Part shown: one piece after another, positions 1 through 6,148 of the stretch
Layout of the letters: each line of letters begins with the position of its first letter
Numbering within the stretch: the stretch's first letter is position 1
Assembly (NCBI GenBank): GCA_900313155.1
Contig: OMQE01000177.1
Location: 1-9,115 of the forward strand
From: an uncultured Rhodospirillaceae bacterium
Lineage (GTDB): Bacteria > Pseudomonadota > Alphaproteobacteria > RF32 > CAG-239
Reading direction: 5' to 3'
Length of the DNA stretch: 9,115 nt
Translations under genes and position numbers: made by a program
Notes under the pieces: generated by a model
What the model saw: the letters and a program-made list of their open reading frames with translations, nothing else
Database searches by the model: none
Told to the model about the DNA's origin: nothing

Positions 1-1364
1 AGGAAGAAGCCGCGCGTCAGGCGCAGGAAGAAGCCGCACGTCAGGCACAGGAAGAAGCCGCGAAGCCATTCAACATTGAAAACACGATTGATAAAGAAAC
101 GCATCAGCCTATCCAAACAATCACAATGCAAACAGACAATGGTTTTTCCGGAACTGACTATGCAACTGATAAATCCGAACTGCGTAGCTGGATGATTTAT
201 CTTGATGAACAAGGCGTTAGACATGGCACAATTACCGATAGTAGTGGAACACATGAAATGACCGAAGATCAATTTACAGAAAGAATGTTACAAACATTTA
301 ATCTTCGTTCGGCTGATGATAGCGCTATGGAAGCGCAAACTCATACTTCTGCGTTAATTAACCAAGTTATGGAAGCACCTCATGTTGTGGAAAATACTCA
401 TATACAGTTGGGTGAAAATACTGTACATTTATCTTTTCCTGATGGAAAAGACAGTAGCTTTTCATTTACCTTAAAAGATGGACAAGCTCATTTCTATGAA
501 ACCACAAACGGTACTTCTCAAGAAATAGATTTAGCACGTGCCAGCCAATTAGAAGAGCATTTAGCAAAAGAAATGGAGCAAATTAAAGATAGAGATCAAT
601 ATAATCAAATAGTCAAAATTTTAAACCAAAGTATGGCAGTCAAGGCTTTTGAAAACACAGAAAATCTGTCTTTTTATGCTCAAGAATGGGCAAAAGATGC
701 TGATTTATCTATTCAAAAATCATATATTGCCGATGATATGTCACGCATAACAACTGTCTCTGACCAAGGCATTATGGTCATTGAAAAAGATGGTTCCGTG
801 ACTTATGCTAAATATGATAGCTTGGCACAAGGCGACATAAAATTTGTTACAATTGATGCAGATGGTACTCAACATCCTATCCACTCTCAAATGCCTAAAG
901 CGCAAGAATTTATCAGACAAAGCGAAGTATATTTTGCAAAAGCAGGATTAATGAATTCTGAATTTGCTCATGCTGCCCATTTTGACAATTCTTCAACCTC
1001 TGTTGAAGCTGAAAAAATTAATGCAGATAATGTAAGTGTTGCAACACCTCCTAAGGAACTGTATGCCTCGGCTTTATCAAATGCTATTGAATTTGGACTT
1101 GAAGATGCACAAACTATTACTGTATCTGACGGACCGGAAAAAGGCTATTTGGTTTCTAAAGCCGAAAATGGTTGGCAGGTGATGAAACCGGATGGCAACA
1201 GCGTTGTTCTGGTCAAAGATGAAAATGGCGCATGGAAAGGCTCTTTTGTCAGTTCGCAAGGAGATGTCAAAGATATGTCACCTAAAGAGGTTACAAATTA
1301 TCGTGCCTCAGCCGAAGGAACGTTTAAGTCTTTCCACAAAGTCGATACACGTGGCAGACCATAG
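1..1364 (+). CDS. Unrecognised large protein, 3' part (5' end outside window)
   Basis: The frame read from base 3 is open from the window edge to the TAG at 1362-1364, so this is the C-terminal part (about 453 codons) of a longer protein. The first visible residues are copies of the octapeptide EEAARQAQ (3-62), a charged, Ala/Gln-rich segment likely to be a long helix or coiled coil. Next comes a linker (63-125), then about 410 acidic, hydrophilic residues. Short beta-like stretches rich in Gly, Asp, Ser and Thr are visible around 420-480, 740-830 and 1115-1260, and a helical, charged stretch lies around 540-620. No membrane segment is visible in this part; any signal peptide would be upstream. 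I do not recognise a family. A secreted, surface or structural protein is possible but is inference only. The ATG at 126 has no Shine-Dalgarno site and lies inside the open frame, so it is not treated as the start. A hairpin terminator follows the stop by about 20 nt. Confidence 0.8.
   Translation, partial: EEAARQAQEEAARQAQEEAAKPFNIENTIDKETHQPIQTITMQTDNGFSGTDYATDKSELRSWMIYLDEQGVRHGTITDSSGTHEMTEDQFTERMLQTFNLRSADDSAMEAQTHTSALINQVMEAPHVVENTHIQLGENTVHLSFPDGKDSSFSFTLKDGQAHFYETTNGTSQEIDLARASQLEEHLAKEMEQIKDRDQYNQIVKILNQSMAVKAFENTENLSFYAQEWAKDADLSIQKSYIADDMSRITTVSDQGIMVIEKDGSVTYAKYDSLAQGDIKFVTIDADGTQHPIHSQMPKAQEFIRQSEVYFAKAGLMNSEFAHAAHFDNSSTSVEAEKINADNVSVATPPKELYASALSNAIEFGLEDAQTITVSDGPEKGYLVSKAENGWQVMKPDGNSVVLVKDENGAWKGSFVSSQGDVKDMSPKEVTNYRASAEGTFKSFHKVDTRGRP
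3..62 (+). repeat. 24-bp in-frame tandem repeat (2.5 copies visible)
   Basis: Copies at 3-26 and 27-50 differ at only two bases (G to A at 38 and 47, both third codon positions), and a half copy follows at 51-62. Each unit encodes EEAARQAQ. Bases 1-2 (AG) match the end of the preceding CAG codon, so the array very probably continues upstream. Near-identity at the DNA level, including the third codon positions, suggests recent copy-number change by slippage or recombination. Confidence 0.9.
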
Positions 1365-1384
1365 ATGATATAATCAATCTATGT

Positions 1385-1424
1385 AAAAAAAACAGCTCCG
1401 CATTTGCAAACGGAGCTGTTTTTT
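1385..1424. terminator. Bidirectional intrinsic terminator between convergent genes
   Basis: A perfect 10-bp GC-containing stem (1391-1400 with 1411-1420) around a 10-nt loop is extended by an A-run on the left (1385-1392) and T6 on the right (1419-1424). It therefore acts as stem plus U-tract on either strand. It lies 20 nt past the stop of the plus-strand gene and 20 nt past the thyA stop on the minus strand. Confidence 0.88.
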
Positions 1425-1444
1425 ATACATTGCTCAAGAAGCTC

Positions 1445-2230
1445 TTATACCGCCACTTTAGCTTTAATTGTATCGTAACTTTGATAGTTCACCAGCTCAA
1501 AGTCTTCATACTTAAAGTTGTTAATATCCTTCACCGCCGGATTGATTTTCATCTGCGGTAATGGATACGGTGTGTGCGAAAGCTGTTCTTTAACCTGTTC
1601 AAAATGGTTATGATAAATATGTGTATCTCCCAATGTGTGCACAAATTCGCCCGGTTCATAACCACAAACTTGCGCCACCATCATAGTCAAAAGCGCATAC
1701 GAAGCAATATTAAACGGCACGCCTAAAAACATATCACAACTACGCTGATACAACATGCAACTCAATTTATTATTTGCCACATAAAATTGAAACATCATGT
1801 GGCAAGGAGGCAAATGCATTTCGGCAATTTTGCCCACATTCCACGCCGAAACAATCATTCTTCTATCATTTGGTGTTTTCTTCAAGCGTTCAATAACATC
1901 GGCAATTTGGTCAATGCCTTCGCCGTTCCAATTACGCCACTGCGAACCATAAACCGGACCGAGTTCACCATTTTCATCAGCCCACTCGTTCCAAATTCGC
2001 ACCCCATGGTCTTGCAAATATTTAACATTGGTATCGCCTTTTAAAAACCATAACAACTCATAAATAATGCTTTTAAGGTGCACTTTTTTTGTGGTCACCA
2101 GTGGAAAGCCTTTGCTTAAATCAAAACGCATCTGCCGACCAAAAACTGAACGTGTTCCCACACCGGTTCGGTCCATTTTATCAACGCCGTTATCCATAAT
2201 GTCGCGTAATAAATCCAAATATTGTTGCAT
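1445..2230 (-). CDS. thyA: Thymidylate synthase
   Basis: Methylates dUMP to dTMP with 5,10-methylenetetrahydrofolate as both methyl donor and reductant, releasing dihydrofolate; cytosolic homodimer. The 261 residues match the length of E. coli ThyA (264) and the key residues are all present: Arg21 in RTGVGT (phosphate), Glu58 in YELLWFL, Arg123-Arg124 from the partner subunit in NDRRMIVSAWN, nucleophile Cys143 in LPPCHMMFQFYV, Arg163/Ser164/Asp166 in QRSCD, Asn174 in PFNIASYA (dUMP base recognition), and His204/Tyr206 in GDTHIYHNH. The C-terminus ends AKVAV, like the APVAI tail that closes the active site. The gene is last in the dfx-gpx-folA-thyA operon. Its ribosome site (AAGGA, 7 nt before ATG) overlaps the last codons of folA, and only 4 nt separate the genes, so translation is probably coupled. 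Nothing looks degraded. Confidence 0.98.
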   Translation of the reverse strand: MQQYLDLLRDIMDNGVDKMDRTGVGTRSVFGRQMRFDLSKGFPLVTTKKVHLKSIIYELLWFLKGDTNVKYLQDHGVRIWNEWADENGELGPVYGSQWRNWNGEGIDQIADVIERLKKTPNDRRMIVSAWNVGKIAEMHLPPCHMMFQFYVANNKLSCMLYQRSCDMFLGVPFNIASYALLTMMVAQVCGYEPGEFVHTLGDTHIYHNHFEQVKEQLSHTPYPLPQMKINPAVKDINNFKYEDFELVNYQSYDTIKAKVAV

Positions 2231-2234
2231 CTTA

Positions 2235-2801
2235 TTATCCTTCCGTTTCTAAATAGTTCAAAATTTCTTTAACCACTGCTTGGTCAACAAACTCACCTTT
2301 TTTAAGCCAGACTGTTGTTTCCACTTCATCAAGCATAAAACGCTGCGGCAAAGGCATATATTTTTGTTCCAATATTGCCACACTTTTATTAACATCTATC
2401 AAATCTTTAGCACTTTCACTAATTGCGCCGCCATAAACACAATCCACAACCACATCGGGCATAATCGACGGCGTGTTGAAAAACATGGAATAAACCCCTG
2501 CCCCGCCGGAAACATACAAATTTTCCGGATAGTCGGCAAGATTTGCTATATCATTGCAAACAATATGATTTTCGGCATCAAAAACTTCTATGGTGTTGGA
2601 ATTATCCAGCACAATAACCTTCCGTCCCATCAACACTTTTTGTGGCATACCGCTGTATGTACGCCCACCCATAACCATTATTTTACCTTGAGTTAAATTG
2701 CGAAAGCGTCTTGTATCGGAGGGAATTTTCCATGGCAGTCCCAATCCTGCCCCAATAATATTATCCCCTTTATGCCGACACCAAATAGAAACAATTGTCA
2801 T
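2235..2801 (-). CDS. folA: Dihydrofolate reductase, divergent long form
   Basis: Reduces dihydrofolate to tetrahydrofolate with NADPH, closing the folate cycle opened by ThyA. Recognisable features are the N-terminal strand (IVSIW), the loop GLGLPWKIPSD with Trp24 and the active-site acid Asp29, the TQGKIMVMGGRTYSGMP segment (the family usually reads VMGRxT), Arg60 in MGRK (the Arg57 position of E. coli, which binds the folate glutamate), and the cofactor motif SGGAGVYSMF near 98-107. It is longer (188 residues) than E. coli FolA (159). The extra Gly in MGGRT and the Cys-Arg-His of the N-terminal loop make it divergent, so trimethoprim response cannot be guessed. The start is supported by AAAGGA about 6 nt upstream. 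It follows gpx by 18 nt and precedes thyA by 4 nt. The thyA partnership strongly supports DHFR over the related RibD-type reductases. Confidence 0.9.
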   Translation of the reverse strand: MTIVSIWCRHKGDNIIGAGLGLPWKIPSDTRRFRNLTQGKIMVMGGRTYSGMPQKVLMGRKVIVLDNSNTIEVFDAENHIVCNDIANLADYPENLYVSGGAGVYSMFFNTPSIMPDVVVDCVYGGAISESAKDLIDVNKSVAILEQKYMPLPQRFMLDEVETTVWLKKGEFVDQAVVKEILNYLETEG

Positions 2802-2819
2802 GATCGTCCTTTCAGATTT

Positions 2820-3362
2820 TTATAATAAATCAGAAACACATTTTTCAAGTTCTGCCATATCTGCATTCGGCTCGAAACGTGCCACAACATCACCCTGACG
2901 ATTGATAACAAATTTCGTAAAGTTCCACTTAATTTCGGCATTGTTTTTGTAGTCCGAATCAATTTCAGTCAACATTGCATTCATCATCTCCGCCACTTTA
3001 CCGCTTCCGAAACCGGCAAAACCTTTTTTGCTTTTTAAATATTTGAACAACTCAATAGCATTTTCGCCGTTAACATCACTTTTTTTCATCTGCGGAAATT
3101 TGGTATTGAAATGTAATTGGCAAAATTGCGTAATTTCTTCATCACTTCCCGGAGCCTGTCCATAAAACTGATTGCACGGCACATCAACAATTTCCAACCC
3201 TTGTGCATGATATTTTTCATACATTTGTTCCAAGACCTCATATTGCGGTGTAAAACCGCATCCCGTTGCCGTGTTGACCACCAAAACAACTTTGCCTTCA
3301 TAGGTACGCATAGAAATTTTTTCGCCTTGCGCCGTTTCCACATATAAATCATAAAATTCCAT
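2820..3362 (-). CDS. gpx: Glutathione peroxidase-family thiol peroxidase (2-Cys type)
   Basis: Reduces hydrogen peroxide and organic hydroperoxides. The 180-residue thioredoxin-fold protein shows the family signature NTATGCGFTPQY with peroxidatic Cys35, then VPCNQFYGQ with catalytic Gln69, and KWNFTKF with Trp146 and Asn147. Cys81 in QFCQLHFNTKFP sits at the position of the resolving Cys82 of yeast Gpx3, so this enzyme probably uses thioredoxin rather than glutathione (inference by family). Between about 113 and 143 there is a longer loop than in short bacterial members. I chose the ATG at 3360-3362: it has AAAGGAG 6 nt upstream and gives the family N-terminus. An ATG at 3393-3395 would overlap dfx and lacks such a site. 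It lies 14 nt after dfx, matching a route from superoxide to peroxide to water. No signal peptide is visible, so it is probably cytosolic. Confidence 0.95.
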   Translation of the reverse strand: MEFYDLYVETAQGEKISMRTYEGKVVLVVNTATGCGFTPQYEVLEQMYEKYHAQGLEIVDVPCNQFYGQAPGSDEEITQFCQLHFNTKFPQMKKSDVNGENAIELFKYLKSKKGFAGFGSGKVAEMMNAMLTEIDSDYKNNAEIKWNFTKFVINRQGDVVARFEPNADMAELEKCVSDLL

Positions 3363-3376
3363 ATTCCGCTCCTTTA

Positions 3377-3754
3377 TTATACAGTTGCCGACCACAAACC
3401 ATGTAAATTACAATAAGCGTAAAGCTTAACAGCTCTGTCGCCGTCAGCAATTTCAAAAACCGCTTCCGGAACTTCTTCAGGTTGCAGTTTTTTGATTTGT
3501 GCTACACCATTTTGCGTTTCAACAGCTATCCATTCAATATAATGCACGTTTTGCATCGGGTGCGCCACACTACCCACCTTAACATGCACGCGTCCGGTTA
3601 CGGAATCGGCAACCGGAATATGTTTTTCTTGCGCCGCATCAACCGTGTTTTCCGTCAATTTACTCATCACCGAACCGCAACATTGCGGAATGACACCGGA
3701 ACTGTTCAAAAAAGTTATAATATTACCGCAAAGCTGACACTTATAAAATTCCAT
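3377..3754 (-). CDS. dfx: Desulfoferrodoxin / superoxide reductase (two-iron class)
   Basis: Reduces superoxide to hydrogen peroxide without making oxygen, typical of anaerobes and microaerophiles; cytosolic. The 125 residues show both iron sites. The N-terminal desulforedoxin-like domain has Cys6, Cys9, Cys25 and Cys26 (CxxC and CC), giving the FeCys4 centre. The catalytic domain has Glu43-Lys44-His45 (the conserved EKH, Lys aiding superoxide attraction), His65, His71, Cys115 and His118 (YCNLHG) for the Fe(His4Cys) centre. Each is four residues before the published Desulfovibrio-type position, consistent with a slightly shorter N-terminus. It is first in the operon with gpx, folA and thyA. 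The start is supported by AAGGAG 6 nt upstream and a promoter candidate just beyond. Confidence 0.97.
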   Translation of the reverse strand: MEFYKCQLCGNIITFLNSSGVIPQCCGSVMSKLTENTVDAAQEKHIPVADSVTGRVHVKVGSVAHPMQNVHYIEWIAVETQNGVAQIKKLQPEEVPEAVFEIADGDRAVKLYAYCNLHGLWSATV

Positions 3755-3760
3755 TTTCCA

Positions 3761-3766
3761 CTCCTT
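3761..3766 (-). promoter_or_regulatory. Ribosome binding site of dfx
   Basis: AAGGAG on the minus strand, 6 nt before the dfx ATG at 3752-3754. It fixes the start of the first gene of the operon. Confidence 0.75.
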
Positions 3767-3789
3767 ATGTTTTTTAACAACTGCTATTT

Positions 3790-3817
3790 ATAATAAAGGC
3801 ATTTTTATAAACTTCAA
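3790..3817 (-). promoter_or_regulatory. Candidate promoter of the dfx-gpx-folA-thyA operon
   Basis: On the minus strand, TTGAAG (3812-3817) and TATTAT (3790-3795) are separated by 16 nt, giving 4/6 and 5/6 matches to the sigma-70 type consensus. It lies downstream of the HD-gene terminator and about 35 nt upstream of the dfx start, where an operon promoter is needed. The region is AT-rich, so a chance match is possible. Confidence 0.4.
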
Positions 3818-3844
3818 TCACATTCATATCTTATACCATGATTT

Positions 3845-3883
3845 AAAAAAACTTAAAGGCACCATAACGGTGCCTTCTTTAAG
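3845..3883 (-). terminator. Intrinsic terminator of the HD-domain gene
   Basis: Perfect 8-bp stem (3856-3863 with 3869-3876) around a 5-nt loop, with further outer pairing (CTTA at 3852-3855 with TAAG at 3880-3883) across a small bulge. On the minus strand it is followed by a run of seven T (complement of 3845-3851). The outer stem overlaps the stop codon of the HD gene at 3879-3881. It separates that gene from the dfx operon. Confidence 0.8.
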
Positions 3884-4418
3884 CCAAATACTTGAGAACA
3901 TCAAGCAACACATCACGACATTTTTCGTCGCTTTGCATAATTTTGGGATACGCGCTGGCGGCAAATTCGTCAGTCAACCGGCCTCCCAGTCTTTCGCTTT
4001 CATAGAACCTTGCGGTCAGCACATTATCCAAACCGTCAAGAGCTTTAACAAACTTGGCTTCGTTGGTCTGAGCCTGCTCAAATTCATTGAACAAATCCTC
4101 AAACTCCGGCCACCCCAAAGCCTTCACCACCTGTTGCATAGCCTCATGCTCCATGGCGCGTTTTTCTTCAGCGGAAAGTTCCCCCGGCACATGGTCTCCA
4201 CACACAACTTCGGGTAAATCATGCACCAAAGCCATTTTGACGCACTTGAGCTTGTCCAGATGTTCCGGTGCCAGCAAAATCGCCAAAATTGCCGTACTGA
4301 AAGAATGTTCGGCATCGCTTTCCGGATTTTTCACCTGTCGTTTAATCCACCCTTGTCTTTTCAGTTGCTTCATCTTACCCAAGATAGCAACCAATTTTAA
4401 CATTTCTTTTTTTTGCAT
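3879..4418 (-). CDS. HD-domain phosphohydrolase, YfbR/HDDC2-like 5'-deoxynucleotidase
   Basis: A 179-residue, mostly helical protein of the HD superfamily. The motif order fits the YfbR/HDDC2 group: GWIKRQVKNPESDAEHS with metal ligand His38, then ALVHDLPEVVCGDHVP with His66-Asp67, Glu70 and Asp75, and a distal Asp near 128 in KALDGLDNVL. YfbR enzymes hydrolyse deoxyribonucleoside 5'-monophosphates to nucleosides using a divalent metal and are cytosolic. Substrate preference cannot be read from sequence. It has its own promoter candidate and terminator, so it forms a single-gene unit, but it lies next to folA-thyA and may feed or drain the same dNMP pool (inference). No clear Shine-Dalgarno site precedes the ATG at 4416-4418; an in-frame ATG five codons later is no better. 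The generic name 'HD domain-containing protein' is the safe alternative. Confidence 0.88.
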   Translation of the reverse strand: MQKKEMLKLVAILGKMKQLKRQGWIKRQVKNPESDAEHSFSTAILAILLAPEHLDKLKCVKMALVHDLPEVVCGDHVPGELSAEEKRAMEHEAMQQVVKALGWPEFEDLFNEFEQAQTNEAKFVKALDGLDNVLTARFYESERLGGRLTDEFAASAYPKIMQSDEKCRDVLLDVLKYLA

Positions 4419-4447
4419 ACTTTTACTTATTTAAATAATGAAACATT

Positions 4448-4468
4448 TATGCCTGTAATGTATGCCTG
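4448..4468 (-). repeat. 8-bp direct repeat around the -10 box of the HD gene
   Basis: TATGCCTG occurs at 4448-4455 and 4461-4468 (CAGGCATA on the transcribed sense), 13 bp start to start. The copies flank and overlap the candidate -10 box at 4457-4462, a position suited to an operator for a repressor binding successive sites. The function is inferred from position only. Confidence 0.5.
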
Positions 4469-4485
4469 ATGTTTTCATTTGTCAA
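4457..4485 (-). promoter_or_regulatory. Promoter of the HD-domain gene
   Basis: On the minus strand a perfect TTGACA (4480-4485) is followed after exactly 17 nt by TACATT (4457-4462, 4/6). Transcription would begin near 4450, leaving a leader of about 30 nt before the HD gene ATG. Confidence 0.6.
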
Positions 4486-4502
4486 TCGATATTTATTTAA
4501 AA

Positions 4503-4982
4503 TTACAGTGTTAAATCAGCAAATTTTGCGCCAATTGCCGTAGCCAAAGCCTCGGCGTTTAGTTCTAACGTCAGTCCGATTCTACCGCCGCTCAAGCAAA
4601 TTGTATCAAATAAAACAGCCGTTTCGTCAATAAACACCGGAAAAGATTTTTTCATTCCAACCGGAGAACAGCCACCATGCACATAACCGGTCAGCGGTAG
4701 CAATTTTTTCAAAGGCAACATTTCCAAATTTTTGACACCGGCAGCCGCTGCCGCCTTCTTAACGCTCAATTCCGCATTTGCCGGAATTACAAACACAAAA
4801 TGCTCAAACCCATGTTGTTGCGTTGGTGCTTGAGTTACTAATGTTTTGAAGGTCTGCTCCACCGGCTTGTTTAACACATGGGCAATTGAAACAGCATCTA
4901 ATTGCGCTGGCGGCGGATATTCATAAGCCTTGTACTCAACTTTTGCATTTTCCACAATGCGCATGGCGTTTGTTTTGTTCAT
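4503..4982 (-). CDS. ybaK: Cys-tRNA(Pro)/Cys-tRNA(Cys) deacylase YbaK
   Basis: Trans-editing enzyme that hydrolyses Cys-tRNA(Pro) made when prolyl-tRNA synthetase mischarges cysteine; cytosolic, acting with ProRS. The 159-residue length matches the family. Signatures are the TFKTLV segment with Lys46, the lysine needed for catalysis in H. influenzae YbaK, then GYVHGGCSPVGMKK near 99-112, and SGGRIGLTLEL near 131-141, which together separate YbaK from the related ProX and ProRS INS domains. The start at 4980-4982 has GGAG about 7 nt upstream. It appears to be transcribed alone from a strong promoter. No hairpin is evident after its stop, so read-through into the HD gene is possible. Nothing indicates loss of function. 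Confidence 0.96.
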   Translation of the reverse strand: MNKTNAMRIVENAKVEYKAYEYPPPAQLDAVSIAHVLNKPVEQTFKTLVTQAPTQQHGFEHFVFVIPANAELSVKKAAAAAGVKNLEMLPLKKLLPLTGYVHGGCSPVGMKKSFPVFIDETAVLFDTICLSGGRIGLTLELNAEALATAIGAKFADLTL

Positions 4983-5000
4983 CTTTTATCTCCATAAGCC

Positions 5001-5029
5001 GTTATATAGATACTCTTATTGAAAGTCAA
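5001..5029 (-). promoter_or_regulatory. Promoter of ybaK
   Basis: Minus-strand TTGACT (5024-5029, 5/6) and TATAAC (5001-5006, 5/6) are separated by the ideal 17 nt, upstream of a GGAG ribosome site at 4990-4993 and the ybaK ATG. Confidence 0.7.
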
Positions 5030-5072
5030 TCACGTGCATAAATAAAAAGTTATATTTTTTATGAAAAAAGTA

Positions 5073-5100
5073 TTGCATTTTTGCACAAATTATTTATATA
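5073..5100 (+). promoter_or_regulatory. Candidate promoter of ldh
   Basis: TTGCAT (5073-5078) and TATATA (5095-5100) are spaced by 16 nt. An alternative pair is TTGCAC (5081-5086) with TATGAA (5104-5109) at 17 nt. The region is very AT-rich, so the exact boxes are uncertain. The ribosome site GAGGAG (5126-5131) then precedes the ATG by 6 nt. Confidence 0.4.
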
Positions 5101-5137
5101 AGGTATGAATTTTTGAATTGTTATTGAGGAGAAGAAG

Positions 5138-6082
5138 ATGAAAGTTGGTATTATAGGTGCCGGTTCTGTCGGTAGCGCGGCAGCGTTTTCGCTGATGATG
5201 ACCGGTGTGGCGCATAAAATTGTATTGATTGATATGAATGAAAAAAAGGCTCAGGCCGAAGCAATGGATATTGCCCACGCTGCGCCGTTCACCAGTGCCG
5301 GTAAAATCAAGGCCGGAACTTATGCAGATTTGGAAGGTTGCGAAGTGGTTATTGTAACCGCCGGTGCCAACCAAAAACCGGGGGAAACCCGTATTGATTT
5401 GCTGGGGCGTAATGTTAAAATTTTTGAAAGCATCATTCCTCAAGTTGCTAAATATGCACCGGATTCTATTTTACTGATTACCGCTAATCCGGCAGATATT
5501 ATGGCTGAAGTTGCTCTCAAGCTCTCCGGTTTTCCGAAAGAACGCGTTATTGGTAGCGGTACGGTACTTGATACCTCTCGTTTCCGCACATTGTTGGCAT
5601 TTTACTTAGGCGTTTCGACTAAATCGGTTCATGCTGATGTTTTGGGTGAACATGGCGACAGCGAAGTTTTGGTTTGGTCAAGTGCTGAAGCAGGGACTCT
5701 TTCTTTGGAAGAATATGCTCAAAGCGTTAACAAAGTTTTAGATGACGCCAAAAAGGCCGAAATCAATGACGGCGTAGTTAATGCCGCATATAAAATTATT
5801 GAAGGTAAAGGCGCCACCTGTTTTGGTATTGCCGGTGCTTTAACGCAAATTTGCCGTGCTATCAATAATAATGATTATTCTATTTTAACAGTTTCATCTC
5901 ACCATGAAGATGTTGAAGGTGTTAAGGGCGTCTGCTTGTCTTTGCCGACAGTTATCAACCGCCGTGGTATTTTCCATGTCATCACCCCTAAATTATCGGC
6001 AGAAGAACATGCGCAACTAAAGTCCAGTGCCGAAAAAATGAAAGATTTTTCAGATCAGGCTTTGGCAATGCTTAATAAATAG
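5138..6082 (+). CDS. ldh: L-lactate dehydrogenase (NAD-dependent)
   Basis: Interconverts pyruvate and L-lactate with NADH/NAD, the redox-balancing step of lactate fermentation; cytosolic tetramer in the family. The 314 residues show the Rossmann motif GAGSVG (7-12), Asp32 selecting NAD, and the active-site loop AGANQKPGETR, in which Gln79 stands at the Gln102 position that marks lactate rather than malate dehydrogenase (malate enzymes have Arg). Arg85, Asn117, Asp145, Arg148 in LDTSRFR and proton-relay His172 in LGEHGDSE complete the site. Arg150 and His165 match the Arg173 and His188 that bind fructose-1,6-bisphosphate in Bacillus enzymes, so allosteric activation by glycolytic flux is likely (inference). 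A single-gene unit with GAGGAG 6 nt before ATG and a strong hairpin after the stop. Confidence 0.95.
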   Translation: MKVGIIGAGSVGSAAAFSLMMTGVAHKIVLIDMNEKKAQAEAMDIAHAAPFTSAGKIKAGTYADLEGCEVVIVTAGANQKPGETRIDLLGRNVKIFESIIPQVAKYAPDSILLITANPADIMAEVALKLSGFPKERVIGSGTVLDTSRFRTLLAFYLGVSTKSVHADVLGEHGDSEVLVWSSAEAGTLSLEEYAQSVNKVLDDAKKAEINDGVVNAAYKIIEGKGATCFGIAGALTQICRAINNNDYSILTVSSHHEDVEGVKGVCLSLPTVINRRGIFHVITPKLSAEEHAQLKSSAEKMKDFSDQALAMLNK

Positions 6083-6110
6083 TTGTTATAATACTTTGTT
6101 TAAGTTGATA

Positions 6111-6148
6111 AAAAAATTCCACCGATTCAAATCGGTGGAATTTTTTTT
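6111..6148. terminator. Long bidirectional terminator between ldh and the convergent orphan gene
   Basis: A 16-bp perfect inverted repeat (6111-6126 with 6131-6146) with a 4-nt loop has an A6 run on the left and a T8 run on the right (6141-6148), so it terminates on both strands. It follows ldh by about 28 nt. It touches the stop codon (6147-6149) of the minus-strand gene, so that gene ends directly at the hairpin. Confidence 0.92.

Noticed and set aside
3..62. CRISPR-like or other non-coding repeat
   Set aside because: Units are contiguous, 24 bp, in frame and without spacers; this is a coding tandem repeat.
126..128. ATG as the start of the first gene
   Set aside because: The frame is open to base 3, the upstream codons form a clear protein repeat, and no ribosome site precedes the ATG.
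3363..3395. Longer N-terminus for glutathione peroxidase from the ATG at 3395
   Set aside because: It overlaps the end of dfx, has no ribosome site, and adds residues absent from the family; the ATG at 3362 has AAAGGAG.
4407..4414. A8 tract at the start of the HD gene as a phase-variation switch
   Set aside because: It merely encodes the Lys-rich N-terminus; eight bases in AT-rich DNA is weak evidence and the gene is an unlikely phase-variable locus.
5138..6082. Malate dehydrogenase
   Set aside because: The substrate loop has Gln79 at the Gln102 position; malate dehydrogenases carry Arg there.
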